From Alkalibacterium pelagium (lineage in GTDB: Bacteria > Bacillota > Bacilli > Lactobacillales > Carnobacteriaceae_A), in assembly GCF_900109325.1 (NCBI RefSeq), contig NZ_FNZU01000001.1:1-64000 (forward strand): 64,000 bases of DNA, given 5' to 3'. Under the pieces are notes generated by a model. The model saw nothing but the letters and a program-made list of their open reading frames with translations, made no database searches and was not told where the DNA came from. This document shows, piece after piece, positions 19,394-29,988 of the stretch (its first letter is position 1; each line of letters starts with the position of its first letter). The position numbers and the translations under genes are program-made.

Positions 19394-19585
19394 TCAGTCT
19401 CTGTTGTCGTCTTCTTTAGCGTCTCCAACTGCATCATGACCGTGCCCTTTAGCTTTCTGAGCTTTCCCTTCAGCTTGTTTTCCTTTGTCGTCGGTCGCAT
19501 CACCGAAAGAATCTTTTATTCCACCAACTGCTTTATCTTTGGCACCTTTAGCTTTATGCTTCAAACTGTCTTTATTTTCATCCAT
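19394..19585 (-). CDS. CsbD-like small stress protein
   Basis: The protein has 63 residues, highly charged and low-complexity (K-A-K-G-A-K-D, E-G-K-A-Q-K-A-K-G), with the family core AVGGIKDSFGDATDDKGKQAEGKAQ of CsbD-like proteins. These are abundant general-stress proteins of unknown function in many bacteria. A GTG start at 19597 is possible but GGTGGAG lies six bases from the ATG at 19585. Monocistronic. Confidence 0.85.
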   Translation of the reverse strand: MDENKDSLKHKAKGAKDKAVGGIKDSFGDATDDKGKQAEGKAQKAKGHGHDAVGDAKEDDNRD

Positions 19586-19753
19586 TTGCTTCTCCACCTT
19601 TCAATTGATAATATAGTTTTAATTTTAATTTCATTGTAAGTAGTATGCGGGAATAATTCAAAAGAAACGATTTGTCACACACTGATTCGTTTCTCAAGAC
19701 ACACAAAATGTGCTAAACTAAATTTAAATAGATAGAGATTGAGGAGCTGTAGA

Positions 19754-20488
19754 ATGAAAACTCTCGGGATCGACACGTCCAACCAGGTGATGTCTGTTGC
19801 ATTAACAGATGGAACTGAACTGGTTATGGAAAAGACAGTAAATATAAAAAGAAACCATAGCATTCAACTGATGCCGGCTGTAGAAGAGCTGGTCAGCGAA
19901 GCCGGTTGGAAGCCACGAGACATTGAACGAGTGGTCGTTGCTAAAGGACCCGGGTCATATACAGGAGTAAGGATCGGAGTTACGGTTGCCAAGACACTGG
20001 CCTACAGTCTGAATGCAGAGCTGGTTGGTCTGTCAAGTCTGCACGTACTTGCAGGTAATGGAGAGAGAATTCCTGGCAGCTTTGTCGTGCCTGTTTTCGA
20101 TGCCAGAAGGGGTAACATCTACACAGGACTTTATAGATATGAAGATGCCGGGTTCGGTGTAGTCGCTGTAGAAAACGACACTCATATCTCTGCAGAGAAG
20201 TGGGCGGATTACCTGAGTACACTGGAAGGAACGGTCCAGCTGGTCGGACAGGATGCTGCCCGTCATTTTGAGACATTCAAGTCAAAGCTGGGTGACCATC
20301 TAATTGCACTCCCATCCAGTCGTCACTATCCTAGAGCAAGTATAGCAATCGAACTCGGCCAAAATCTTGAACCAGAACCGGCCCATTTATTTGAACCTGA
20401 ATACCTGAAACGTGCTGAAGCTGAACAGAACTGGATGGATGCCCATCCTGAACATGCCCAAGGAGGCGGGTGGATTGAAAAACTTTAA
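19754..20488 (+). CDS. tsaB: tRNA t6A37 threonylcarbamoyladenosine biosynthesis protein TsaB
   Basis: TsaB is the non-catalytic ASKHA partner that stabilises TsaD in the transfer of threonylcarbamoyl to A37 of ANN-reading tRNAs. About 244 residues, with LGIDTSNQ at the start and KGPGSYTGVRIG. TGAGGAG precedes ATG 19754; the in-frame TTG at 19739 is part of that site. It is followed by two rimI-like genes and tsaD, the usual Firmicutes cluster. Confidence 0.95.
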   Translation: MKTLGIDTSNQVMSVALTDGTELVMEKTVNIKRNHSIQLMPAVEELVSEAGWKPRDIERVVVAKGPGSYTGVRIGVTVAKTLAYSLNAELVGLSSLHVLAGNGERIPGSFVVPVFDARRGNIYTGLYRYEDAGFGVVAVENDTHISAEKWADYLSTLEGTVQLVGQDAARHFETFKSKLGDHLIALPSSRHYPRASIAIELGQNLEPEPAHLFEPEYLKRAEAEQNWMDAHPEHAQGGGWIEKL

Positions 20489-21065
20489 AGACTGGTTTTC
20501 TGACAGAGTCACCAAGACGACGACGCGGACATTCGTCCCTATAGCAGCACGGATCAAACTGGATCAGCCTTTCTATCCACTTTCTGATGAGCGTTTTTTA
20601 AGCAGCCGTATTGCAAAAGAAGAGGATGTCAACAGCATTCTCACAATCGAAAAACGATGTTATAATGGACAGACACCTTGGAACAGGTCCGCCATACTTC
20701 ATGAAATACGCTATAATAAGAATGCTTTTTACATTGTAGTTTATGAAGGAGAAGAGGCCGTCTCGTTTGTTGGGGCCTGGGTCGTCGGACAGGAAGCACA
20801 TATTACAAATATAGCGACTGTCCCTGAATATCAGAACAAGGGAATCGCGACATATTTACTGAGAGAGATAATCAAGATCGCGGAAAAAGAAGAGATTTCA
20901 GAGGTAACTCTGGAAGTAAGAGTTTCTAATGAAACAGCACAGAGTCTTTATACCACGCTTGGATTTGAAAAAGGTCGAATAAAGAGAAATTACTATGCTA
21001 ACGATCATGAAGATGCTCTGGAAATGAGTTTTAGAATCAAGCAGTTAACTGATGAACAGAAATAG
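20475..21065 (+). CDS. rimI: Ribosomal protein S18 alanine N-acetyltransferase-like (RimI), first copy
   Basis: GNAT acetyltransferase of 196 residues with an N-terminal extension of about 45 residues before the GNAT core. The acetyl-CoA loop is VPEYQNKGIATYLL, and the LEVRVSNETAQSLYTTLGF and YY segments are RimI signatures. AAGGAGG (20460-20466) fits TTG at 20475, which lies inside the last codons of tsaB, so the genes overlap. RimI acetylates the N-terminus of S18 in E. coli; the target here is inferred. The neighbouring GNAT gene is a second candidate. Confidence 0.8.
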   Translation: MKNFKDWFSDRVTKTTTRTFVPIAARIKLDQPFYPLSDERFLSSRIAKEEDVNSILTIEKRCYNGQTPWNRSAILHEIRYNKNAFYIVVYEGEEAVSFVGAWVVGQEAHITNIATVPEYQNKGIATYLLREIIKIAEKEEISEVTLEVRVSNETAQSLYTTLGFEKGRIKRNYYANDHEDALEMSFRIKQLTDEQK

Positions 21066-21080
21066 AAAGAGGCACCGCTT

Positions 21081-21566
21081 ATGGAAAACAGAAAGGTCAG
21101 AGTCCGTCTGTATCAGACAGATGAAGAATTGGGGCATGACTTCTATAGACTAGCAGAAGAGGCATTTGCCTATGGATCACCTTGGACAGAAGAACAATAT
21201 GAACAAACTGTAGCCCGATCTGACCTGACATTTTTCATAGCGGAAATTGAGGATAGGCCAGTCGGCTATGTCGGTGGGAAGATTATTCTTGATGAAGCTG
21301 AAGTTTATTCTATTGCAGTAGAACCAGCCTCTCAGAATCAGAAAGTTGCCTCTCAACTGATTGAAGCCTATAAAACACACTGCCGGGCAAATGGGGTTAA
21401 GATTCTTTTTCTCGAAGTCAGAGAATCTAACTTAACAGCCCGGACTTTTTATGCCGCCCATCAATTCAAGGAAATTTCCATGAGAAAAGGGTACTATAAT
21501 GAGCCTGAAGAAGATGCAATAATTATGTTATGTGAAATTAGAAAGAAGGAAAAAGATGACAAATAA
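21081..21566 (+). CDS. GNAT acetyltransferase, RimI-like, second copy
   Basis: The protein has 161 residues. It shares the substrate-side motif SPWTEEQYE with canonical RimI and ends with [14 protein letters not shown] and [11 protein letters not shown]. The acetyl-CoA loop [15 protein letters not shown] is degenerate: the expected Q/R-x-x-G-x-G/A reads Q-N-Q-K-V-A. It lies between the first rimI and tsaD, overlapping tsaD by eleven bases. Two rimI-like genes in a row suggest either division of labour or different protein targets. Confidence 0.78.
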   Translation: MENRKVRVRLYQTDEELGHDFYRLAEEAFAYGSPWTEEQYEQTVARSDLTFFIAEIEDRPVGYVGGKIILDEAEVYSIAVEPASQNQKVASQLIEAYKTHCRANGVKILFLEVRESNLTARTFYAAHQFKEISMRKGYYNEPEEDAIIMLCEIRKKEKDDK

Positions 21567-22566
21567 GCTGATATTAGCTATTGAAACAAGCTGTGATGAA
21601 ACGAGTGCAGCAGTGATTCAGAATGGAGACACGATTCTGTCGAACATCGTGGCCTCACAAATTAAGAGCCATCAGCGTTTTGGAGGGGTTGTCCCGGAAA
21701 TTGCCAGTCGCCATCACGTGGAGCAGATTACGTTGATTATAGAAGAAGCAATGAAAGAGGCCGAAGTGTCTTACGCAGAACTTGATGCAGTGGCCGTAAC
21801 AGAAGGACCTGGCCTGGTCGGTGCGTTGCTGATCGGTGTCAATGCAGCAAAAGCGATCGCCTTTGCTCACGACCTTCCGCTGATCGCAGTCAACCACATT
21901 AAAGGCCATATATTTGCGAACCAGTTAGTATCCAGACTGACTTTCCCGCTTTTGTCACTGGTTGTGAGCGGTGGACATACTGAGCTGATTTATATGTCAG
22001 GGCCAGATTCCTTTGAAATTGTTGGAGAAACACGTGACGATGCGGCAGGAGAAGCCTACGATAAAATCGGACGGGTGATTGGTGTGCCATACCCTGGAGG
22101 CAAGCATATAGATGAAATGGCCCATCGGGGAAAAGACACTTACAACTTCCCGCGAGCGATGATTCAGGAAGACAATTACGACTTCAGTTTCAGTGGGTTG
22201 AAAAGTTCCTTTATCAATACAGTCCATAATGCCCGACAAAAGGGAGAAGAGATGGACTCGAACGATCTGGCTGCAAGCTTTCAGGCTGCAGTAGTGGATG
22301 TTCTAGTTGATAAAACGATACGGGCAGCGAAGGATCAAAAAGTAAAACAGCTTATTCTGGCCGGAGGTGTAGCGGCTAATAAAGGTCTTCGTACATCACT
22401 GGAAGAGGCTGTACGTATGGAACTGCCAGGTGTCGAGCTGCTTATCCCACCGTTGAGTTTATGTGGTGACAATGCAGCGATGATTGGTGCCGCAGCATTC
22501 GTTCAGCTGGAAAAAGAGGAATACTCGGATTTTACGTTAAATGGACAGCCGGGCTTGTCAGTGTAA
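21556..22566 (+). CDS. tsaD: tRNA N6-adenosine threonylcarbamoyltransferase TsaD
   Basis: Catalytic subunit that transfers threonylcarbamoyl from TC-AMP to tRNA A37. About 336 residues, with the metal-binding H-x-x-x-H (ASRHHVEQ), the [15 protein letters not shown] loop, [10 protein letters not shown], and a C-terminal [10 protein letters not shown] and [14 protein letters not shown] precedes ATG 21556; the in-frame upstream ATG has no site. Last gene of the tsaB-rimI-rimI-tsaD unit; tsaE is about 36 kb away in this window. Confidence 0.97.
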   Translation: MTNKLILAIETSCDETSAAVIQNGDTILSNIVASQIKSHQRFGGVVPEIASRHHVEQITLIIEEAMKEAEVSYAELDAVAVTEGPGLVGALLIGVNAAKAIAFAHDLPLIAVNHIKGHIFANQLVSRLTFPLLSLVVSGGHTELIYMSGPDSFEIVGETRDDAAGEAYDKIGRVIGVPYPGGKHIDEMAHRGKDTYNFPRAMIQEDNYDFSFSGLKSSFINTVHNARQKGEEMDSNDLAASFQAAVVDVLVDKTIRAAKDQKVKQLILAGGVAANKGLRTSLEEAVRMELPGVELLIPPLSLCGDNAAMIGAAAFVQLEKEEYSDFTLNGQPGLSV

Positions 22567-22611
22567 TGATATCTGATTGGGACCGAGAAGCAAATTATTC
22601 AAATATATTAT

Positions 22612-22650
22612 ACACCGTTGAGTCAGCTATTCTGATTCGACGGTGTTTTT
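22612..22650 (+). terminator. Intrinsic terminator after tsaD
   Basis: ACACCGT (22612-22618) pairs with ACGGTGT (22640-22646), an inner GAATC-type pairing adds to the stem, and a T-run follows. Confidence 0.85.
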
Positions 22651-22780
22651 ACTTGTTATTCTGTTTGGATCATCTAGGGGAAGCGACAGTCTACTCAGTC
22701 TCTACTTTTTTGGGATCTGCAAAGGAGTTTTCCACTGATCAAATAAATTTCGCTACTTTGAGAGGGATATCTGAATGGAT

Positions 22781-23035
22781 ATGGTCTACTTTAGTAGATG
22801 CATAACCAACTATTGTCCACTGGCTGAGATGTAGAGTTTGAATGGGCATTAAATAGTAAACAAGTGCCCACTCATCGAGGAGTAGAGTTTGAGTGGGCAC
22901 TAAATGGTAAACAATTGCCCGCTGGTCAAGCATTAAGATTTGAGTGGGCATTAAATGACCGATAATCGCCTACTCGTTGAGTCAGCAGCACTTGAGTGGT
23001 CACTAATTGACCAATAGATTAGCAATCCGTTGTCA
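22781..23035. repeat. Intergenic tandem array, 51-bp period, four to five units with hairpins
   Basis: The core TAGAGTTTGAGTGGGCAC recurs at 22832, 22883, 22934 (TAAGATTT variant) and 22985 (CAGCACTT variant), each exactly 51 bases apart; a weaker unit precedes at 22781. Adjacent units form stems: AGTGCCCACTCA (22863-22874) is perfectly complementary to TGAGTGGGCACT (22890-22901). Because 51 is a multiple of three, the minus strand reads as a 17-residue repeat, but no ribosome site or real start was seen. The array lies between the convergent tsaD and lrp genes. Confidence 0.88.
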
Positions 23036-23119
23036 TAAATTAAAAATACCACAAGACTACTCTAGTTTGCTTAGTAAATTTCGGACTCCAGCACAGCTAC
23101 TACTCGTAGGGACAGAAAA

Positions 23120-23161
23120 AAGCAATGAGTCCCCATCTTAAACAGATAATCCTCATTGCTT
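23120..23161 (-). terminator. Intrinsic terminator of the Lrp-type gene
   Basis: AAGCAATGAG (23120-23129) pairs with CTCATTGCTT (23152-23161). On the minus strand the stem is followed by a T-run. Confidence 0.85.
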
Positions 23162-23212
23162 GTGTGATATGTGGCGTAAAACAACTCCAGCTTCACTCTT
23201 TTTTCTTAGAGC

Positions 23213-23659
23213 TTATTCGTCAAAATCGTGCAGGGTCAGGCCTCTTGTTGGAACTGGAGTAGAAAATACAATCTGTGTATAGGTCTTACCGAACTGCTGC
23301 AAGTCGTTGATGAAATCATCCAGTTCTGTAGTTGTGGGATAGGATACTTTGATAAGCATCGAGAATTCGCCAGTTACACAGTTGCACTCCAGTACATTAG
23401 GCACATGTTCGATGTAAGGGTAGAAATCCTTCTTCTGGTTCGGGCTTAAGTCAAGCTGAATGAATGCCTGTATGTGATAGCCGAGTTTTTTTAAATTGAC
23501 TCGAGCCATGTATTTATCGATAAATCCTTCTTTTTCAAGCTTAGCTATCCGATTAGAAATAGCAGGGGAGGAAAGATAGGTCTCACTGGCTATTTCTTTT
23601 AAAGATGCGCGGGCGTTTTCCTGCAGAATCTGCAGTATTTTCAAATCCATTTGATCCAT
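23213..23659 (-). CDS. Lrp/AsnC family transcriptional regulator
   Basis: The protein has 148 residues. An N-terminal winged helix-turn-helix (DLKILQILQENARASLKEIA, then LSSPAISNRIAKLEKEGFI) is followed by the ligand-binding RAM/AsnC domain. Such proteins sense amino acids and control their metabolism or transport; targets here are unknown. GAGGA lies seven bases from ATG 23659, whereas it would touch the upstream ATG at 23665. The gene ends just before the ABC-F gene region on the same strand but has its own terminator. Confidence 0.9.
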   Translation of the reverse strand: MDQMDLKILQILQENARASLKEIASETYLSSPAISNRIAKLEKEGFIDKYMARVNLKKLGYHIQAFIQLDLSPNQKKDFYPYIEHVPNVLECNCVTGEFSMLIKVSYPTTTELDDFINDLQQFGKTYTQIVFSTPVPTRGLTLHDFDE

Positions 23660-23713
23660 AGTCATATCCTCTTTTCCGCAGTTGAGACTAGTTAAGGTAT
23701 CTTTTTATCCGTT

Positions 23714-25675
23714 TTACAAGTTGTCCAACGTATCATGCAGTGATTCCCATTCAATCAGCAGATTTTCCTGCTTGCTGGTAAGGGCCTCATTTTCATTAGA
23801 TAACCGTTCTGTTTTGACACTGTCAGAGAAAGTTTCCGGCTGGCTGAGTTCGTGCTGAATCTTCAGCAGTGCAGTTTCCAGATCTTCAAGTTCAGTTTCG
23901 ATTCGCTCAATTTCTCTGGTAAGTTTACGCTCCTGTTTCTGACGCTCTTTCTGTGCTTCAAATGTTAGCTTGGCAGTCTGATCGGACATACTGTCTGAAG
24001 ATTGAGCATCAGTCGTTTCAGGAAAGTCACTTGTAGAATCGATCGACTCAATTGCCTCAAGTTCAGCCTTTTTCTGAAGGTAATAGTCATAATCACCTAA
24101 ATAAAGTGTAGCTCCTTTTTCCGATAGTTCAATGACTTTTGTAGCCAGCCTGTTGATGAAGTAGCGGTCATGAGAAACGAACAGCAATGTACCTTCAAAA
24201 TCGATCAGAGCATTCTCAAGTACTTCTTTTGAGTCGATGTCCAGGTGGTTAGTCGGTTCATCCAGCAAAAGCATATTGTTTTTTTCGAGAGCCAGTTTTG
24301 CTAGTGCAACTCTAGCTTTCTCACCACCGCTTAAAGAAGAAATAGACTTATCGACATCTTCCCCGCTGAATAGAAAGGATCCTAGCAGGGTCCGCACAGA
24401 TTGCTCTGGGAGCAGAGGGTGGTCATCCCAGACCTCATTCAGTACAGTCTTCTTGTCATTTAAAGTTGTCTGTTCCTGATCGTAATACCCCATATCGACT
24501 TTCGTCCCATACTTTATTTCACCGCTGATTGAAGGAATCAATTTATATAGCGTCTTGAGGAGAGTGGTTTTACCAACCCCATTAGGACCTACGACTGCAA
24601 TGGAATCTTCCTTGCGAATATTGAGATCCACATGTTCGGATAATGGAATAGAATCGTATCCGATTGTCAGATCAGCTGTCTGAAGCACGACTTGCCCTGA
24701 AGTTCGTTCAGGAATGAACTGGAAATGCGCACTTTTTTCATCACCTTGAGGCTTGTCCAATGGATCCATCTTCTCAAGCTGTTTCCTTCTAGCCTGGGCT
24801 CTTTTCGTTGTAGAAGCTCGCACCAGATTACGGTTCACAAAGTCTTCCAGTTTAGCCATTTTCTTCTGCTGCTTTTCATATACTTTCCATTCACGCTTGA
24901 TCTTTTCAGCCTTCTGTTTCAGATAATTCGAATAGTTTCCCGGGTAATTTTCTACAGAGCCTCTACTGACTTCGTATATATTTTTGACAACCTTATCCAG
25001 AAAGTATCGGTCATGGGAAACGATGAGAAGGGACTTGGAATAATTCTGGAGGTAACTTTCCAGCCAGGATAATGTATCGATATCCAAGTGGTTGGTCGGT
25101 TCATCTAAAATAAGAAGGTCCTTTTTCTCAAGAAGAAGTTTGGCCAGCGCAAGTCGGGTTTTCTGCCCCCCCGACAAATTTGCTATAGGTGTATCATAAT
25201 CTTCCGGGTAATATCGGAAGCCATGAAGTACTGAACGGATCTCGCTTTCGATGCCATAGCCGTTATGCTGCCTGAACGACTGCTGCAGAAAATCATACCT
25301 GGACAAAAGATCCGTATAGCTATCAGACTGCTTATCGATAGAATCATCACTTAATTTATGCTCGATAGCATGCATTTCTCTTTCTATCTGTTTAATAGGT
25401 TCGGTTAGTTTATCCATCTCTTCCCAGATAGTCAGATCAGATTCCAGACCGGTATGCTGATCAAGATAGCCGATAGTACAGTCTTTTTTCTTATGAACGG
25501 TGCCTTCATCCGGTTCTTCTCTTCCAGAAAGGATGTTAAGAAGGGTCGTTTTACCGGCACCATTTCTACCCACCAGACCGATTCTGGCATTTTCCTTTAT
25601 TTCCATGCTGACATTATCGAAAAGTGTTTCAGCACCGAAATGTCTTGCTATTTTTTGCGTGTGTAAAAGTATCAT
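23714..25675 (-). CDS. ABC-F family ATPase (YdiF type)
   Basis: Soluble protein of about 653 residues with two ABC domains and no membrane segments. Walker A motifs are GRNGAGKTTLL and GPNGVGKTTLL, ABC signatures LSGGQKTRLALAKLL and LSGGEKARVALAKLA, and both Walker B motifs are followed by EPTNHLD. The linker (P-site tRNA interaction motif region) and a C-terminal coiled coil (about residues 560-650) match Bacillus YdiF. ABC-F proteins act on the ribosome to relieve stalls; this one is a housekeeping type, and antibiotic resistance cannot be inferred. TGAGGA fits ATG 25675. Confidence 0.9.
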   Translation of the reverse strand: MILLHTQKIARHFGAETLFDNVSMEIKENARIGLVGRNGAGKTTLLNILSGREEPDEGTVHKKKDCTIGYLDQHTGLESDLTIWEEMDKLTEPIKQIEREMHAIEHKLSDDSIDKQSDSYTDLLSRYDFLQQSFRQHNGYGIESEIRSVLHGFRYYPEDYDTPIANLSGGQKTRLALAKLLLEKKDLLILDEPTNHLDIDTLSWLESYLQNYSKSLLIVSHDRYFLDKVVKNIYEVSRGSVENYPGNYSNYLKQKAEKIKREWKVYEKQQKKMAKLEDFVNRNLVRASTTKRAQARRKQLEKMDPLDKPQGDEKSAHFQFIPERTSGQVVLQTADLTIGYDSIPLSEHVDLNIRKEDSIAVVGPNGVGKTTLLKTLYKLIPSISGEIKYGTKVDMGYYDQEQTTLNDKKTVLNEVWDDHPLLPEQSVRTLLGSFLFSGEDVDKSISSLSGGEKARVALAKLALEKNNMLLLDEPTNHLDIDSKEVLENALIDFEGTLLFVSHDRYFINRLATKVIELSEKGATLYLGDYDYYLQKKAELEAIESIDSTSDFPETTDAQSSDSMSDQTAKLTFEAQKERQKQERKLTREIERIETELEDLETALLKIQHELSQPETFSDSVKTERLSNENEALTSKQENLLIEWESLHDTLDNL

Positions 25676-26039
25676 ACTATTCCTCATTTTCTAACCTAGT
25701 CATCTGTCAATATCTAACAGTTTAGCATACAGGAGCAAGAATAAACTAGTCTAAATGAAAAACCTGCAAGGCTCAGACAGAGGACGATTTAGGCTTGTTC
25801 CCTTTTTTACATTCTCCGAAACTTGTTCAATAATAAACGATTAATTATTGAATATTATTGAAATATTTAACAAATTCAGACCCGATTTACTTTATTTTAC
25901 TGGGATTAGTGGTATAATATAAAATGGTATCTTATGTAAGTTTGTGAATACACAAGGTAAGAAAAGATACACCTTTGGAAAAGTTTGATAAGATCCAGAG
26001 AAGCTGTTTATTAAATGAATTGAGACGAGGAGAATGACA
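25676..26039. other. Divergent intergenic region abc-f / rex
   Basis: An AT-rich stretch of about 360 bases holding the promoters of both genes. The rex promoter element is listed separately. A poly-AT segment with repeated TTGAATATTATTGAAATATT lies around 25845-25870. No reading frame of interest. Confidence 0.5.
25911..25955 (+). promoter_or_regulatory. Putative rex promoter (extended -10) and Rex-like half operator
   Basis: TGGTATAAT forms an extended -10 with TATAAT at 25913-25918. Downstream, TTGTG (25942-25946) and CACAA (25951-25955) are an inverted repeat with a four-base gap. Canonical Rex sites (TTGTGAAnnnnTTCACAA) are four bases longer, so self-regulation by Rex is only a weak suggestion. 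Confidence 0.4.
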
Positions 26040-26735
26040 ATGGCTGATAAGAAAATCCCGAAAGCTACTGCACGCAGACTGCCATTATATTACCGCTACT
26101 TGCGTTTCCTATACGAGGCAGGTAAAGAACGTGTGTCATCAGCTAAATTAAGTGAAGCAGTTAAAGTGGATAGTGCAACAATCAGACGTGATTTCTCGTA
26201 TTTCGGAGCTTTAGGTAAAAGAGGCTACGGGTACGATGTAGAAGCTTTAATGAATTTTTTCAGTAAAACACTGAATCAGGACCGTTTGACCAATGTTGCA
26301 TTGATTGGTGTCGGTAACCTTGGACAAGCCTTGCTAAACTATAATTTTCGCAGAAACAACAATATCCGTATCAGTGCCGGATTTGATGTGAAAGATGATC
26401 TGATTGGAACGATCCACCAGGGCGTACCTATTTACGATATCAATGAAATGGTCGATCAGCTTGAAATGCAGCAGATCGATGTAGCTATTCTCACGGTACC
26501 TTCTGAAATAGCTCAGGAGATGGCGGATAAACTGGTCAAAGGCGGAGTTAGAGGTATTATGAACTTCACCCCAATCCGTGTGACTGTGCCAAAAGAAGTC
26601 AGAGTACACAACGTTGACCTGACAAACGAATTGCAGACACTGATTTACTTCATCAATTATTACCAGGACTTTGATCAGAAGACTGAACCTGAAGAAGATG
26701 ACAATCCCTTAAACGACTTATTTTATAATGAATAA
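26040..26735 (+). CDS. rex: Redox-sensing transcriptional repressor Rex
   Basis: Rex senses the NADH/NAD ratio and represses fermentation and respiratory genes when NAD is high. About 231 residues: an N-terminal winged helix ([31 protein letters not shown]) and a Rossmann domain with [19 protein letters not shown] sits one base from ATG 26034 but six from ATG 26040, so the latter is chosen. The C-terminus is acidic (E-P-E-E-D-D-N). In Bacillus rex is also between ydiF and the tat/ydiK/ydiL/groE genes. Confidence 0.96.
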   Translation: MADKKIPKATARRLPLYYRYLRFLYEAGKERVSSAKLSEAVKVDSATIRRDFSYFGALGKRGYGYDVEALMNFFSKTLNQDRLTNVALIGVGNLGQALLNYNFRRNNNIRISAGFDVKDDLIGTIHQGVPIYDINEMVDQLEMQQIDVAILTVPSEIAQEMADKLVKGGVRGIMNFTPIRVTVPKEVRVHNVDLTNELQTLIYFINYYQDFDQKTEPEEDDNPLNDLFYNE

Positions 26736-26740
26736 AAAGA

Positions 26741-26792
26741 AAATCTTCAAAGCTGACCTTGATTGGGTCTGTAAGCTTTGAAGATTTTTTTT
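26741..26792 (+). terminator. Intrinsic terminator after rex
   Basis: AAATCTTCAAAGCT (26741-26754) is perfectly complementary to 26773-26786 and is followed by a run of T. Confidence 0.9.
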
Positions 26793-27000
26793 ATTTGCTG
26801 TTATTTTTACTTTTTTTGATACGAAGATACGCTGCAGCCATTCTTGTACCCTGTACAAAGTCTTTTGTAGCGAAGAGAGCAAATAAGAAAGAGAAAAACC
26901 CCCATCCACTGCTGCCGACTGAATCGATCGTAAAGAACATGAACAACAGGAAGAAAATATACTTAAATGCAATTTGAAACATGATTTGTTTTTCTGTCAT
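26791..27000 (-). CDS. YdiK-like small membrane protein (DUF4305)
   Basis: The protein has 69 residues with two membrane helices (about 8-26 and 32-45) and a basic C-terminus. Size, topology and position between rex and a ydiL-type protease gene correspond to Bacillus YdiK (DUF4305), function unknown. AGAAAGGA lies before the ATG. It follows ydiL on the minus strand by 29 bases, so the two are likely one transcript. Confidence 0.7.
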   Translation of the reverse strand: MTEKQIMFQIAFKYIFFLLFMFFTIDSVGSSGWGFFSFLFALFATKDFVQGTRMAAAYLRIKKSKNNSK

Positions 27001-27029
27001 TATAAATCCTTTCTACACTACTCGTCTTT

Positions 27030-27692
27030 TTAAGAAAAGTACAAGTTGATCAGGACAGCTGCCACATTCATCAGACAATGTGCCAGAATTGGTGTCCATA
27101 TGTTTTTAGTTTTAAAGTACAACCAGGCGAAGACCAGTCCCATTGAAGAGTACACTAGGAGCAGACCGTCAAAGTGAATGAATGCAAAGAGCAGTGAACT
27201 GATGACTGCAGCTCCAATGCCGCCAATCCGATCAATCAGAAGACCAAAAATTGCTTTTCTGAAAACAAATTCTTCCATTACTGGCCCTGCTACTCCAACT
27301 AGGAGAAGAAAGAACGGATAATTTCTAACCACTTCCATCAGAAACTGAGTGTTTTCAGACTCCATAGAAGAGCCCAGAAAGTTTACTTCAATAATACTTG
27401 AGAAGGACTGCACGACTATAGCGATAAACATTCCGATCAGCCCCCATAAGAGAATTCTGACAGGATTATGACTGAAACGCTCTTCGAATTCAAATCTCAT
27501 CTGCTTTCTTCTCTCAATCACGATCATGCCTATAGCGCCTATTGCAAACAGCACCATGGAAGGGAGAAGAAACCCAACGATCCCTATGTTTTCAGGTAAG
27601 AAGAGAGGGATTACAGCAGAGACAAGCTGCACGGCAAGAAACAAGCTGATCATGTTAATAGCCGCTTTTTTATTTATTTCATTAACTGACAT
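27030..27692 (-). CDS. CPBP family intramembrane metalloprotease (YdiL type)
   Basis: The protein has 220 residues with about seven membrane segments. The Abi/CPBP motifs are present: EEFVFRKAIFG (E-E-x-x-x-R) and the downstream FAFIHFD with its His. These enzymes resemble eukaryotic Rce1 and in Gram-positives are linked to self-immunity or peptide processing; the substrate is unknown. AAAGG is adjacent to ATG 27701 but nine bases from ATG 27692, so the latter is preferred. Divergent from groES. Confidence 0.85.
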   Translation of the reverse strand: MSVNEINKKAAINMISLFLAVQLVSAVIPLFLPENIGIVGFLLPSMVLFAIGAIGMIVIERRKQMRFEFEERFSHNPVRILLWGLIGMFIAIVVQSFSSIIEVNFLGSSMESENTQFLMEVVRNYPFFLLLVGVAGPVMEEFVFRKAIFGLLIDRIGGIGAAVISSLLFAFIHFDGLLLVYSSMGLVFAWLYFKTKNIWTPILAHCLMNVAAVLINLYFS

Positions 27693-27797
27693 GTTGTTCA
27701 TCCTTTAAATGATATTCCCACAATATATAGTAATTTAACACAAATACCAGCCGGTTTCCACCTGGGAAATTTATCAGAAAAAATTAAGGTTAGGGCT

Positions 27798-27826
27798 TGC
27801 AAGAAATCACAGTTTTGAATATACTA
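27798..27826 (+). promoter_or_regulatory. groESL promoter
   Basis: -35 TTGCAA (27798-27803), 17-base spacer, -10 TATACT (27821-27826). The CIRCE operator begins twelve bases downstream and covers the likely transcript start. Confidence 0.8.
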
Positions 27827-27837
27827 GGTAATGGAGT

Positions 27838-27864
27838 TAGCACTCGAAGGTCGAGAGTGCTAAC
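27838..27864. promoter_or_regulatory. CIRCE operator (HrcA binding site)
   Basis: TTAGCACTC (27838-27846), nine-base spacer, GAGTGCTAA (27856-27864): a perfect CIRCE element. It predicts heat-shock control of groESL by the repressor HrcA, whose gene is outside this window. Confidence 0.98.
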
Positions 27865-27927
27865 GCTCACATCTCACTACATGTTTAGTGAAAAAATAAA
27901 AACTACTTATTTTGGAGGGATTACATC

Positions 27928-28212
27928 ATGTTAAAACCTTTAGGAAATCGTGTACTTCTTGAAGTGAAGAAAGAGGAAGAGAAAACTGCAAGCGGATTAG
28001 TTTTACCTGATTCAGCAAAAGAGAAGCCGCAATCAGCAGTTGTTGTAGCTGTTGGAGACGGAAAACTTCTTGATAACGGAAGCCGAGCTGACGTATCAGT
28101 TTCTGTCGGCGATCAGGTTATCTTTGAAAAGTATGCCGGTTCTGAAATCAAGTATGAAGGAACCGATTATCTAGTAGTTAAAGATACAGACATCATTGCA
28201 ATCGTTGACTAA
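27928..28212 (+). CDS. groES: Co-chaperonin GroES
   Basis: The protein has 94 residues and forms the heptameric lid of GroEL. It begins [22 protein letters not shown] with the mobile loop, and contains the later [14 protein letters not shown] and the terminal [21 protein letters not shown] lies before the ATG. It is followed by groEL after 51 bases, and both are behind the CIRCE element. Confidence 0.98.
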   Translation: MLKPLGNRVLLEVKKEEEKTASGLVLPDSAKEKPQSAVVVAVGDGKLLDNGSRADVSVSVGDQVIFEKYAGSEIKYEGTDYLVVKDTDIIAIVD

Positions 28213-28233
28213 TTTGAACCACTGATTCATTAA

Positions 28234-29889
<1,656 letters not shown>

Positions 29890-29940
29890 GAAAAGTCACC
29901 AAACTGCTGTCGTGTCATCAGACACATAATGAAAGCATTG

Positions 29941-29988
29941 AAAGCAGGAAAAGCTGGAGAGAATCTCTCTGCTTTTCCTGCTTTTTTT
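29941..29988 (+). terminator. Intrinsic terminator after groEL
   Basis: AAAGCAGGAAAAGC (29941-29954) is perfectly complementary to 29971-29984, with AGAGA/TCTCT pairing in the loop and a T-run. Confidence 0.93.

Noticed and set aside
22566..22805. A 79-codon reading frame after tsaD
   Set aside because: It begins on the tsaD stop, runs through the terminator hairpin and into the repeat array, with no ribosome site.
25942..25955. Full Rex operator before rex
   Set aside because: TTGTG-N4-CACAA is four bases shorter than the known Rex consensus. It is kept only as a weak suggestion in the promoter entry.
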